Below are positions 16,721 through 25,721 of a stretch of DNA of 64,000 nucleotides, piece by piece; the stretch's first letter is position 1; each line of letters starts with the position of its first letter. The translations under genes and the position numbers were made by a program. This DNA comes from Pseudorhizobium pelagicum (GTDB lineage: Bacteria; Pseudomonadota; Alphaproteobacteria; Rhizobiales; Rhizobiaceae): contig JOKI01000006.1 in NCBI GenBank assembly GCA_000722615.1, positions 20,770-84,769 of the forward strand, in the 5' to 3' direction. Below the pieces are notes generated by a model that was not told the DNA's origin, searched no databases, and worked only from the letters and a program-made list of their open reading frames with translations.

Positions 16721-17799
16721 GGTCGGTTGCGCCGGCGCTGGCGCTGCTTGTGACGCTGTCCTTACCAGCGACGGGACGCGCGCAGGTTCCCGTGCTCGAC
16801 AGGGGCATCCTTGCCGTCGACACCGACCGCAGCGCGCTCACCGGGCAGATCAGCAGGACCGACACCAACCGCAACGGCACCCGTGCTGCGGTGACTTGCG
16901 CGCTGTACCGGCCGGCGCGGCGCCAGGACCCCGTCGCCGCTGCCCGCTCCAACCCGCAGATCACCGCTCTCGTGCGCCGGATCGCGCGCGAAGAAGGGGT
17001 TGATGAGAACGAATTTCTGGCGCTCGTTTATCAGGAAAGCCGCTTCAACCCTTGCGCCCGGTCGAGTGCCGGTGCAGTCGGGCTGGCGCAACTGATGCCG
17101 GCCACGGCAGCATCGCTGGGCGTCGAGATCTACGACATCGAAGACAACCTGCGCGGTGGCGCGCGCTACTACCGCCGGCAGATCGACCGGCACGGTGGCA
17201 ATATTGCGCTGGCGCTTGCCGCCTATAACGCCGGTCCCGGCAACGTCAGCAAGCACGGCGGCATTCCGCCGTTCAGAGAAACTCAAAGCTACGTCCGCAG
17301 CATTACCCAGCGGTGGTTGCCGGCCCTTGGCGGCTCCGACACCGCAGCACTGCCGCAAAGCTTTGGAGACGGTGGCGCCGGGTTCGTGGCGATGCGCGAC
17401 AAAACCCTGACGGCCATGGGCGTCAGCGCCGCAACCGGTGCAAGCCTGGCCGGCGCCCGCACATGGTACGAGACGCAAGGCCGGCAGGAGAGTGCCACGG
17501 TGCTCGACAGCTGGGATCTCAACCTGACGGCACGCAGCGGCAATCTTGCGATGATGAACCAGATCATCGCGCTTGCGGCGAGCATGGCGGATCTGATCGG
17601 CGCCGAAACGGCCATCACCGCCTCCAGCCTGTCAGGATCGGCGCGCTCGTCGTCGCGTCCGGCAGCCGACGACCGGCTCGCCGAAGGGACAAGCCCTTGC
17701 GAGGGCGCACAGGGACTCGTGTGGGATGAGCAGAAACAGGCCTGTGTCGCGGCACGGGAGAACGAGGCCGACCTGCGGCTCATGTTGCAGGCACAATAG
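16717..17799 (+). CDS. Lytic transglycosylase with VirB5-like flanks (hybrid)
   Basis: A 360-residue exported protein. After a signal peptide it begins AQVPVLDR and has DTNRN, like the start of the following VirB5 (AQVPVIDR, DTNKN). An SLT domain follows (about 85-205) with catalytic E107 in YQESRFNPCA, then GLAQLMPATA and AAYNAGPGN. The C-terminal part (about 265-300; LTARSGNLAMMNQIIALAAS) resembles the QVQSGLTLNEMIGVMNGA segment of VirB5. It therefore looks like an SLT domain embedded in a VirB5-like framework. It is a second transglycosylase besides virB1 and lies between virB4 and virB5. Confidence 0.85.
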   Translation: MRSVAPALALLVTLSLPATGRAQVPVLDRGILAVDTDRSALTGQISRTDTNRNGTRAAVTCALYRPARRQDPVAAARSNPQITALVRRIAREEGVDENEFLALVYQESRFNPCARSSAGAVGLAQLMPATAASLGVEIYDIEDNLRGGARYYRRQIDRHGGNIALALAAYNAGPGNVSKHGGIPPFRETQSYVRSITQRWLPALGGSDTAALPQSFGDGGAGFVAMRDKTLTAMGVSAATGASLAGARTWYETQGRQESATVLDSWDLNLTARSGNLAMMNQIIALAASMADLIGAETAITASSLSGSARSSSRPAADDRLAEGTSPCEGAQGLVWDEQKQACVAARENEADLRLMLQAQ

Positions 17800-17810
17800 G
17801 AGGAATGCAC

Positions 17811-18524
17811 ATGCAGCGCCTTGTATTCTATTTCACCTTGCCATGGGTGCTGATCGCGGTGGCGGTCGGCTCTGCGGCAGCACAGGTGCCGGTCATTGAC
17901 CGGGCCAACCACACGATTGCCAAGCAGACGGCCGAGACCACCGAGCGCATTCTGGATACCAACAAGAACATCCTTGCCGCGGTCGAAGACACCCTGAAGG
18001 CGGTTTCGGGCGATCGCGCTGATGTCGCCGGCCCGTTGCAGGATCTGGCGATCGGTCAAGGCTTCAGCGTCTCGGCAATGCCGCCGCTCGACGGTGTCCT
18101 CACGGGGGGCACGCTCGACCTTGGCGCCGGCAATGGCGAGGTGGCGCGCGCGGCAACACGCTTCATCAACAGCCTGCAACTGGTGCGGTCGTTGTCGGGC
18201 CAGACCGGCAGCGACCTGCCGGGCGACCGCTCCTACGAGGAATTGATCAGGAGCGTCGCGAGCGTTTCCGCCCTGACCCATGGCGCCCAGGCCGCCACGG
18301 TGTTGCGGCGCAGCGCCTTCGAAAGCGCCGGACGCACGGTTGGTGAGGCTGCCGACATCAAGGGCTCGATCGACCAGAACACGCAGTTGCAGGTGCAGTC
18401 AGGGCTGACGCTGAATGAAATGATCGGGGTGATGAACGGTGCCGTCACTTCGCTGCAGGCGCAGAACCAGCGCCGCCTGACCGACATCTCCAACAGCCGG
18501 AAGGCGCTGTCCTATGGCGACTGA
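17811..18524 (+). CDS. virB5: VirB5-like minor pilin
   Basis: A 237-residue exported protein with a signal peptide ending AVGSAAAQ, then a long helical region rich in Q, T and N (HTIAKQTAETTERILDTNKN), typical of VirB5/TrbJ. ATG 17811 is preferred to ATG 17805 because AGGAGG ends 7 bases before it and only 1 base before the other. VirB5 decorates the pilus tip and helps cell contact. Its last 11 bases overlap the next gene. Confidence 0.88.
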   Translation: MQRLVFYFTLPWVLIAVAVGSAAAQVPVIDRANHTIAKQTAETTERILDTNKNILAAVEDTLKAVSGDRADVAGPLQDLAIGQGFSVSAMPPLDGVLTGGTLDLGAGNGEVARAATRFINSLQLVRSLSGQTGSDLPGDRSYEELIRSVASVSALTHGAQAATVLRRSAFESAGRTVGEAADIKGSIDQNTQLQVQSGLTLNEMIGVMNGAVTSLQAQNQRRLTDISNSRKALSYGD

Positions 18525-18723
18525 GCGCTTTGTCGTCGCACTTTGCGCCAGCCTTGTTGCCGTGGGCGGCCTGAGCGGCTGCGCCACGGTGAAAGAGAAA
18601 ACGGCGCCGTGCAAGCGCCCGGCGACATTGACGGCGTTCGCAAACGATCCACGGCAGGAGTGCGGCGCCATGCGCCTGGTGCTTGCGCCGGACACCCGCT
18701 TCGCAAGGTTGATGGGGGACTAG
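18514..18723 (+). CDS. Small lipoprotein in the virB7 position
   Basis: A 69-residue protein with a lipobox (LSGC, modified Cys at residue 23) after a hydrophobic signal. The mature part is about 47 residues with two further cysteines. It lies between virB5 and virB6, where small VirB7-like or entry-exclusion (Eex) lipoproteins are encoded. It overlaps virB5 by 11 bases. It could anchor VirB9 at the outer membrane or exclude like plasmids; sequence alone does not decide. Confidence 0.75.
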   Translation: MATERFVVALCASLVAVGGLSGCATVKEKTAPCKRPATLTAFANDPRQECGAMRLVLAPDTRFARLMGD

Positions 18724-18727
18724 GCGG

Positions 18728-19750
18728 ATGGAAGACTTTCTCGGCACGCTGGTGCAGCGGATTGAAAATTCCGGCAGCAGCTTTTCCCAGCAAGGCTATA
18801 GGGTAGTCAGTGAGCAGGTCATGCCCGTCCTGCAGGTCATGCTGGTTGCCTATGTCGCTCTCTATGGCCTGCAGCTGGTCACCGGCACGGCAAGGCTCTC
18901 GGTTGGCGAGGTCGTCGCGCGGCTGGCCCGGATGATGGTGATCCTGGCTCTGGTCAGCACCTGGCCCGGCTTCGACGCGCTGATCTACCAGTGGATCAAC
19001 GAGACGCCGGAGGATGTCGGCCGCGCCATCCTCGCCGCCTCCGGGACCGGGATTACCGAACCCACCAATGGTCTGTCGCAGATCTGGCAGACCGCCAACG
19101 GCGCCGCCTCGGCCTTTGCCGAACAGTCGGGTTATTTCTCGATTCTGCCGAGCATGATCGGCGTGCTGGTCATGGCCGGCGCCGGCGTCTTCATCGCCGT
19201 GGCGCTTGCCATCCTGATCCTGGCCAAGGTCATGCTGTGGGTGCTGATCGCCACCGCCCCGATCTTCATCGCCTGCATGCTGTTTGAACGTACGCGCGGC
19301 TATGGCGTCGGCTGGTTCAATCAGGTTCTGACCTACGCCCTCATTCCGCTGTTCGTCTATGTGGTGGCCTCTTTCCTGATCGCCGCCATGGACCCGGAAC
19401 TGTCGAAGATCGACGCCGCCAGCGGCGCCCGGACACTGACATTGGCCGATACCGCCGGTTTCCTGCTTCTGTGTGCCGCCGGTGGTTTCGTGATGCTCTA
19501 CATCCAGTCGATCAGCCAGGGCATTGCCGGTGGTCTCACCGGCGCAGTTGGAGCCGTCGGAGCCGGCCTGACACGGTCGGCCGCCTTCGGGCCTGCGCGG
19601 GCCGTGGCCGGGCTTGCCGGGCGGGCCGGGCGCACCAGCGCCCGGTTTCGCCGCCTGCGGCGCGATCCCGGCGATCGCGGCGCAAGCGATGCCAGCGAGC
19701 AGCGATCAGTGATGCAGGACAAGATTATCCGGCAAAGCACACCGGCCTGA
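18728..19750 (+). CDS. virB6: VirB6/TrbL-like polytopic membrane protein
   Basis: The 340-residue protein has a periplasmic N-terminus, several hydrophobic segments (about 33-50, 65-80, 145-185, 195-225, 240-275) and the VirB6 core with KVMLWVLIATAPIFIACMLF and WFNQVLTYALIPLF. VirB6 forms part of the inner-membrane channel. A glycine- and arginine-rich cytoplasmic tail follows. It starts 4 bases after the lipoprotein gene, with GGGGG upstream. Confidence 0.93.
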   Translation: MEDFLGTLVQRIENSGSSFSQQGYRVVSEQVMPVLQVMLVAYVALYGLQLVTGTARLSVGEVVARLARMMVILALVSTWPGFDALIYQWINETPEDVGRAILAASGTGITEPTNGLSQIWQTANGAASAFAEQSGYFSILPSMIGVLVMAGAGVFIAVALAILILAKVMLWVLIATAPIFIACMLFERTRGYGVGWFNQVLTYALIPLFVYVVASFLIAAMDPELSKIDAASGARTLTLADTAGFLLLCAAGGFVMLYIQSISQGIAGGLTGAVGAVGAGLTRSAAFGPARAVAGLAGRAGRTSARFRRLRRDPGDRGASDASEQRSVMQDKIIRQSTPA

Positions 19751-19810
19751 ACCACCGGAGTTCGACCATAGGGTTTGAGAACAGGGAGGCGCAGCGCAGG
19801 GGGCATGGCA

Positions 19811-20503
19811 ATGAAGGAAGCTGACGACGAACGCCTGGTGACCTACTACCAGAGCGGACATATCTGGGAGCAGGAGGTCGTCAACAAGGCCCGGCGATCG
19901 CAGGCCTTCGCCTGGCTGGTCACCGCCCTGTTTGGTGCCATTGCGCTGGTCAGCCTGGTGACGCTTGCCCTGCTCGTGCCGCTGAAGGCGTTCGAGCCCT
20001 ATCTGGTGGTGGTCGACAGGAATACCGGCTACGTCGAGGTGAAATCCGGTCTGACACGACCGACCAATCTCACCGAACAGCAGGCCGTCACCCAGGCCAA
20101 TATCGTGCGCTACATCCGGGCCCGCGAAGGCTACGACCCGTTTGCCATCGAAGACAACTTCGCGCTCGCAGCGCTGTTGTCGACCGGCCGCGCCGCCCGG
20201 GCGCTCCAAGAGCTCTACAGCGCCACCAATCCCAACAACCCGGCGCGCCTGTACGGCACAAACACCCGCGTCACCACCCAAATCGCCTCGGTGACCTTTC
20301 CCAATGCCAGCACCGGGATCGTTCGGTTCAGCACGGTGGAGGAATCCGACAGCCAGGTGGTTCCGCGGCACTGGATCGCGGTGGTGCGCTTTCGCTATAC
20401 CGACACACCCGCCACCAACGCCTGGCGTTTTGAAAACCCGCTCGGCTTCCAGGTCTATGATTATCGCCGCGACCAGGAGACGGTCACGGAGGGCGCGCCA
20501 TGA
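19811..20503 (+). CDS. virB8: VirB8 inner-membrane assembly factor
   Basis: A 230-residue protein: a short cytoplasmic N-terminus with YYQSGHIWEQ, one transmembrane helix (about 32-57), then a periplasmic NTF2-like domain (VPLKAFEPYLVVVDRNTGYV, IVRYIRAREGYD, YGTNTRVT, HWIAVVRFRYTD). ATG 19811 has AGGGGG at a 7-base spacing; an in-frame ATG at 19805 is too close to it. The stop overlaps virB9 (ATGA). Confidence 0.94.
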   Translation: MKEADDERLVTYYQSGHIWEQEVVNKARRSQAFAWLVTALFGAIALVSLVTLALLVPLKAFEPYLVVVDRNTGYVEVKSGLTRPTNLTEQQAVTQANIVRYIRAREGYDPFAIEDNFALAALLSTGRAARALQELYSATNPNNPARLYGTNTRVTTQIASVTFPNASTGIVRFSTVEESDSQVVPRHWIAVVRFRYTDTPATNAWRFENPLGFQVYDYRRDQETVTEGAP

Positions 20504-21312
20504 GGGCACGACGACCAGGGCTGACGGCTATCCTCCTGGCCCAGTTGAGCGTCAGCGCGCTGGCGGCGCAAACTCCTGCGGTCGGACAGCGCGACCCGCG
20601 GGTCACCACCGTGGTCTACCGGGACAACGATGTGGTGCGGGTGTTTGCCACCTATGGGTTCTCCACCATGATCGTCTTTGATCCCGACGAGGCCTTCGAG
20701 ACCATCGCGCTGGGCGACAGCGACAGCTGGGACGTGGTTCCCACCGAGCGCGGCAACATTCTGTTCGTCAAGCCGAAAGCCCGCAACGTCAAGACCAACA
20801 TGAACGTCGTGACGACGAAACGCCTCTATCTCCTGGAACTCAACGACCAAGGGCCCGACGCCGCCGGCCACGTCTTTTCGATCCGCTTCGTCTACCCCGA
20901 TCGACAGCGCGATGCCGCCTTGCGCCTGGAGGCCCAGGCGCGAACCGCCTATCCCAACATCGCCGGCATCGACAAGGCCAATGTCAACCTCGCCTACTCC
21001 TTCTCGGGCAACGACCGACTGAAGCCGTCCGTGGTCTTCGACGACGGCAAGAAGACCTTCTTCCGGTTTCCCGCAACCGTGCCCGCGATCTTCGCGGTAA
21101 AGGCCGATTTCAGCGAAACCCTGACAAACGCGCGCCGGGAAGGCGACTATCTCGTCGTCGATGGCACGGCGACCCAATATACCTTGCGCGACGGCAGCGA
21201 CTGGATCTGCATCTTCAATCTGAGGAAGCCGGATTTTGGCGCAGCCGATGCCGACATCATGGCACCCGACCGAGACGTCGAGGCTCGCCACCGTCGCGGG
21301 AGTGGCAACTGA
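20500..21312 (+). CDS. virB9: VirB9 outer-membrane core protein
   Basis: The 270-residue protein has a signal peptide ending ALAAQ and the VirB9/CagX pattern: RDPRVTTVVYRDNDVVRV near the N-terminus, GNILFVKPKA, NMNVVTTKRLYLLEL, and the C-terminal AVFAVKADFSET-like strand region. With VirB7 and VirB10 it forms the outer-membrane core complex. The ATGA overlap on both sides keeps it tightly coupled to virB8 and virB10. Confidence 0.95.
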   Translation: MRARRPGLTAILLAQLSVSALAAQTPAVGQRDPRVTTVVYRDNDVVRVFATYGFSTMIVFDPDEAFETIALGDSDSWDVVPTERGNILFVKPKARNVKTNMNVVTTKRLYLLELNDQGPDAAGHVFSIRFVYPDRQRDAALRLEAQARTAYPNIAGIDKANVNLAYSFSGNDRLKPSVVFDDGKKTFFRFPATVPAIFAVKADFSETLTNARREGDYLVVDGTATQYTLRDGSDWICIFNLRKPDFGAADADIMAPDRDVEARHRRGSGN

Positions 21313-22550
21313 TGCAGCGCTCACCCGAACTGCAGGCGATGCTGGCCGGCGACGCAGCCGCGATCGAAGACAAGCGCGCCCGACGCCGACGCCGGCTGAC
21401 GGCCGCCGGCCTGCTGAGCCTGGGTGCGGCCCTCGCCTACGGCCTGTTGCTGGTGCCCCGGACCCCAACCGTGGAAAGCCTGCAGAGCGACGAGGAGTTC
21501 ACGACCACGCAGTTCCGGCCGCCGTCGTTCCTGCGCGAGGCCGAGCCCGAGCGGCAAGCCGAACCGGACATCCTGCGCCTGCCTGAGCCGCCGGTCGAAG
21601 ACCCGGTCGAACCAGTCCCGGAACCGAGCCGGTTCGAGGTCCCCCCGCCTCCCGACGAACCGCTGCCGGCGCCTGACGCCGCCGTTGCGCCGCTTCAGCA
21701 GGAGGATTTCCCCAGCCGCTATCTGTCAAAGCAGATCGTCCTCGACACCGCTGCCGGCGCCGTCGATGACCCCAGCAGGCTTGACGGCGACGACGCTGCG
21801 ACCGTCGCCGGCGACGATCGCCACAGCCGGTTTCTGGCCTCTGCACAGGCTCTCGGGGATCGAACCGCCGTGGCGCGCCGCCTGGAGCGGCTCGATGCCC
21901 TGGTTGCGGAGGGCACGCTGATCCCGGGGATCCTGGAAACGGCCATCAACAGCGACCTGCCGGGACAGATCCGCGCCATCGTCTCCCAGGATGTCTATTC
22001 CTTCGACGGTCGGCGCGTGCTGATCCCGGCCGGGACGCGGCTGATCGGCGAGTACCAGGCCGATACCACCCGCGGCCAAAGGCGCATCTTCGTGGTCTGG
22101 GCACGGCTGCTGCGCGACGACGGCGTTTCCGTGCGGCTTGCCAGCATCGGCGCCGACGGTCTGGGTCGCTCCGGACTGACGGGGCAGGTTGACAACAAGT
22201 GGCGCGAACGGTTCGGATCGGCGATCCTGCTGTCGGTGATCGGCGCCGGCTCGAGCTATCTCACCGGCTACGGTGCCAGCCAGTATGACCGCGGCGAAGA
22301 CCTCGATGACGCCGCCCGCGGCGCCGAACTCGCACGGCAGACCATTGCCGAAACCTTTTCCGACATGGCCAATCAGGTCCTCTCCGAAAATCTGCAGATC
22401 CCGCCAACGATCCATGTTCACCAGGGCGAGCGGATCTTCGTCTATGTCCGCCAGGACCTCGACTTCTCCAGCCTCTACCCCGATCCGCTCGACGAAGCCC
22501 TCAGGGAGATCCAGCATGAGCGCAAAAGGGCACAAGCCCGCAGGCGTTGA
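21312..22550 (+). CDS. virB10: VirB10 energy-sensing core protein
   Basis: The 412-residue protein has a short cytoplasmic part, one transmembrane helix (about 35-52), a long proline- and glutamate-rich periplasmic region (about 70-130), and the C-terminal beta-barrel with the TrbI/VirB10 signature (GTLIPGILETAINSDLPG, DVYSFDGRRVLIPAGTRLIG). VirB10 spans both membranes and links the ATPases to the outer pore. The stop lies beyond the virB11 ATG, so the genes overlap by 35 bases. Confidence 0.95.
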   Translation: MQRSPELQAMLAGDAAAIEDKRARRRRRLTAAGLLSLGAALAYGLLLVPRTPTVESLQSDEEFTTTQFRPPSFLREAEPERQAEPDILRLPEPPVEDPVEPVPEPSRFEVPPPPDEPLPAPDAAVAPLQQEDFPSRYLSKQIVLDTAAGAVDDPSRLDGDDAATVAGDDRHSRFLASAQALGDRTAVARRLERLDALVAEGTLIPGILETAINSDLPGQIRAIVSQDVYSFDGRRVLIPAGTRLIGEYQADTTRGQRRIFVVWARLLRDDGVSVRLASIGADGLGRSGLTGQVDNKWRERFGSAILLSVIGAGSSYLTGYGASQYDRGEDLDDAARGAELARQTIAETFSDMANQVLSENLQIPPTIHVHQGERIFVYVRQDLDFSSLYPDPLDEALREIQHERKRAQARRR

Positions 22551-23544
22551 CACCAGCGCCTTCTATTTCCTGCAGCGGGCGCTCGAGCCGCTGCAGCCGC
22601 TGCTCGACGATCCCGCCGTTGTCGAGATCTCGGTCAATCGGCCCGGCCACGCCTTTGTCGAGCGCCGCGGCATGGCCGTGATGGAGCATCATCCGATCCC
22701 GGCGCTGACGGCCCTGGAGATCCAGAACCTCGCCGAACGCCTTGCCTGCGCCAGCCATCAGTTCGTCAGTCGCGCCCATCCGCTGCTCAGCACCGCCTTG
22801 CCGACGGGCGAACGGGTGCAGGTCATCCTGCCGCCGGCGGCCGTCGACGGCGGCGCACTGTCGATCCGCAAGCAGGTGATCAGCGCGCTGACGCTGGAAC
22901 AGTTCCGCGATGGCGGCGCTCTGGACAAGGTCTCGGTCTGTGTCGGCGGCCTGAGTGAGACCGACCGCCTGCTCATCGACCTGCTGCGCACCGGGCAGAT
23001 CTACGAGTTCATCTGCACGGCGGTGCGCAAGCGGGTGTCGATGCTGATCAGCGGCGGCACCTCGACGGGCAAGACGACGCTGCTGAATGCCTGCCTGAAG
23101 ATCGTCGATGCGCGCGAGCGCATCATCACCCTGGAGGACACCCGCGAGCTGTTCCCGCCGCAGGCCAACGCGGTGCATCTCGTGGCCTCGCGCGGCGACC
23201 AGGGCACCGCGGCGGTGACGGTTCAGTCCCTGCTGGAGGCGGCCTTGCGTATGCGGCCCGACCGATTGTTCGTCGGCGAGGTCAGGGGGCCGGAAGCCTT
23301 TGCCCTGCTGCGGGCGATCAACACCGGTCATCCCGGCAGCATGTCGACGGTTCACGCCGACACGCCGCTCGGCGCCTACGAGCAGCTGGCGATGATGACG
23401 CAGCAGGCGGGGCTCGGATCGGCTTATTCGAAGCAGGATCTGATGTCCTACATCCAGATGGTGATCCCGGTGGTCATCCAGCTGCATCGCGAGGGCGGGC
23501 GCCGTGGCGTGTCGGAAATCTATTTTGCGAGGCAGGCGCCGTGA
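22516..23544 (+). CDS. virB11: VirB11 traffic ATPase
   Basis: The 342-residue hexameric ATPase has Walker A GGTSTGKT at 180-187, an Asp box ITLEDTREL, a Walker B-like FVGEVRGPEA and the His box TGHPGSMSTVHAD. The start at ATG 22516 (MSAKGHK) overlaps the end of virB10, while the open frame extends further upstream without a suitable start. VirB11 switches the channel between pilus assembly and transport. The stop overlaps the virD4 GTG start. Confidence 0.95.
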   Translation: MSAKGHKPAGVDTSAFYFLQRALEPLQPLLDDPAVVEISVNRPGHAFVERRGMAVMEHHPIPALTALEIQNLAERLACASHQFVSRAHPLLSTALPTGERVQVILPPAAVDGGALSIRKQVISALTLEQFRDGGALDKVSVCVGGLSETDRLLIDLLRTGQIYEFICTAVRKRVSMLISGGTSTGKTTLLNACLKIVDARERIITLEDTRELFPPQANAVHLVASRGDQGTAAVTVQSLLEAALRMRPDRLFVGEVRGPEAFALLRAINTGHPGSMSTVHADTPLGAYEQLAMMTQQAGLGSAYSKQDLMSYIQMVIPVVIQLHREGGRRGVSEIYFARQAP

Positions 23545-25529
23545 GCGGCCCCTATCGTTTCGCCTACCTCCTGCTCTGCTGCAGCATCGGCTGCAGCGTC
23601 TGGGCGATCAGCTACGGCATCGTCCTGCAGGTGATCTACCAGGACGCGCGCATTCTCCAGCTGACACTGGCTGCCAATCCGCTGGTACCGTTTCAGCAGC
23701 TCATGCGCTTTTGGGGTAGCCGGTCGCTGCAGGTCACCGCCGTGCTGGCGCTGGTGCCGGCCGTGGCTGTCAGCGCCACGGCGATCGCCGTCGGTCTGCG
23801 GCGCCCGTCAAACCCGCTCGGCGACGCGGCCTTCCAGGATCTGGCTGACCTGCGGCGCGCGCACTGGTTTCGCCGGCGCGGCATCATTGTCGGCTGCATG
23901 GGGCGGCGCATTCTGCGCCGCGACGATGACCGCCACCACCTGGTGATCGGGCCGACGCGCTCGGGCAAGAGCGTCGGTTACGTCATCCCCAACGCCCTGA
24001 CCTTTCCAGGCTCGATGATCATCACCGACCTGAAGGGCGAGATCTTCCAGCACACGGCCGGTTACCGCAAGGCCATGGGCCACTCCGTCTTCCTGTTTGC
24101 GCCGGGAGACGCGCGCAGCCACCGGTGGAACCCGCTCGATTTCGTACGCAGCGACCGCGGCAGTCGCAGCATCGATCTGCAAAACATGGCCAGCATTCTC
24201 GTGCCCGAAACCGCCGGTTCCGAAAATGCCGTCTGGCAGGCCACAGCGCAGCAGGTGATCGCCGGGGTGATCAGCTATGTCCTGGAAAGCCCGTATTATC
24301 GCGACCGGCGCAATCTCGGCGAGGTCAACGCAATCTTCAATTGCGGCGTCGATCTGCAGGAGCTGATGCGCCGGATCAAGGAGACGGAACCGGACCTGTC
24401 ACGCTTTACCGTCGACAGCTTCAACGCCTATATCGCGCTCAACGAACGGGCCGCCCGCTCCGCGCTGCTCGACATCCAGAAGGCCATGCTGCCATTTCGC
24501 AACGAGCGGGTTCTGGCCGCCACCAGCGTCACCGACATCGATCTGGCGGCGATGCGTCGCCGGCCGGTGTCGATCTATCTGGCGCCGCGCATCAACGACA
24601 TGACCATCCTTCGCCCGCTGCTGACGCTGTTCGTGCAGCAGAGCATGGAGCTGCTCACGCTTGACCATGATCCACAGGCGGTGCCCGCCTTCTTCCTCCT
24701 GGATGAGTTCCGGCAGTTGAAGAAGATGGACGAGCTCATGAACAAGCTGCCCTATGTCGCTGGCTACAACATCAAGATCGCCTTCATCATCCAGGACCTG
24801 AAGAACATCGACGGGCTCTATGGCGAGACTGCCCGCCATTCGCTCCTGGGCAATTGCGGGCTGCAATTGATCCTCGGCGCCAATGACCAGGCAACGGCTG
24901 ACTACGCATCGCGGGCGCTGGGCAAGCGCACGCTGCGATACAGTTCCGAAACCCGCAGCCTCGGCCTTCTTGCCGCTCCCCGCCGCACCCGGGTGGAGCA
25001 GGTGCGTGAACGCGATCTGATGATGCCGCAGGAGGTCCGGCAGATGCCGTCTGACAAAATGGTGGTGCTGGTCGAGGGGCAAAAACCGATCCTCGCCTCC
25101 AAGCTTCGCAGCTACGCGCACACATCGTTCAGGACCCAGGTTGCCTACGCTGTGGCACACCAGCCCGATGTCCCCGCCACCGAGTTTGCACCGCGCCTGC
25201 CGGTGCCGGCGGCCGATCAGGGATACGGGCGTGCCGTCGCCACAGCGGATGCGAACTTTACGCGCCCGCCGCCGGTGACCGTTCACAACGACCGGGGTTC
25301 TGGTCCCGAGGCGTGGCCGCAAGAGCGTTGTGCCGCCCCGGATGTCGAGGAGCTGGACCTGTCGGAGCGGCAAAGGGTGCTGGAGATGCAGCTGGAGCGA
25401 TCTGAAAAGCGGCTGCGGGCCCTGGTCGAGGAAGCCCCGGCAGGTCTGGGCCCGGCGGTGCGACGCAGCGTCGCCGAGATCCTGGCCGAAACGGTGCCCG
25501 ATCCCGCCGCACCGGAGACGCCGGACTGA
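23541..25529 (+). CDS. virD4: VirD4 type IV coupling protein
   Basis: The 662-residue protein starts at GTG 23541 (GTGA overlap with virB11). Two N-terminal transmembrane helices (about 5-30 and 65-90) precede the TraG/VirD4 motor with Walker A GPTRSGKS at 137-144 and FFLLDEFRQLKKM as Walker B. It recruits substrates to the channel. The C-terminal 100 residues are charged and extend beyond the conserved core. It is the last gene of the operon; no relaxase follows. Confidence 0.95.
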   Translation: MSGPYRFAYLLLCCSIGCSVWAISYGIVLQVIYQDARILQLTLAANPLVPFQQLMRFWGSRSLQVTAVLALVPAVAVSATAIAVGLRRPSNPLGDAAFQDLADLRRAHWFRRRGIIVGCMGRRILRRDDDRHHLVIGPTRSGKSVGYVIPNALTFPGSMIITDLKGEIFQHTAGYRKAMGHSVFLFAPGDARSHRWNPLDFVRSDRGSRSIDLQNMASILVPETAGSENAVWQATAQQVIAGVISYVLESPYYRDRRNLGEVNAIFNCGVDLQELMRRIKETEPDLSRFTVDSFNAYIALNERAARSALLDIQKAMLPFRNERVLAATSVTDIDLAAMRRRPVSIYLAPRINDMTILRPLLTLFVQQSMELLTLDHDPQAVPAFFLLDEFRQLKKMDELMNKLPYVAGYNIKIAFIIQDLKNIDGLYGETARHSLLGNCGLQLILGANDQATADYASRALGKRTLRYSSETRSLGLLAAPRRTRVEQVRERDLMMPQEVRQMPSDKMVVLVEGQKPILASKLRSYAHTSFRTQVAYAVAHQPDVPATEFAPRLPVPAADQGYGRAVATADANFTRPPPVTVHNDRGSGPEAWPQERCAAPDVEELDLSERQRVLEMQLERSEKRLRALVEEAPAGLGPAVRRSVAEILAETVPDPAAPETPD

Positions 25530-25721
25530 AGGCGGCGACCCCGGTGGCAATTGCTTTTCGTTGCGAACGGGGTGCGGTGTGTTCCAGTGACGTCCGCAGC
25601 GGTTTGCCATGGTGCCAAAGGGAAAAACCCGGCGCAGGTCTGATGACAATTATTCAGCCCCTTTTGATGGGTTGAATACGCTGACAAAATGCATTATTTG
25701 AACCATTGAAAGGGGCATTTG
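25530..25721. other. Intergenic region between virD4 and hipA
   Basis: About 190 bases, AT-richer toward the hipA start. It holds the inverted repeat described separately and presumably the hipA promoter. Confidence 0.6.
25657..25716. promoter_or_regulatory. Inverted repeat upstream of hipA, candidate operator
   Basis: GCCCCTTTTGATGG at 25657-25670 and CCATTGAAAGGGGC at 25703-25716 are imperfect inverted copies (11 of 14 positions match when one is reversed). Between them are AT-rich sequence and an AATGCATT palindrome. The second arm overlaps the hipA ribosome-binding site. HipB-type repressors bind such sites, so autoregulation is likely. Confidence 0.5.

Noticed and set aside
24399-25649. 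Minus-strand frame of 416 codons opposite virD4
   Set aside because: Shadow frame over a conserved coupling-protein gene.
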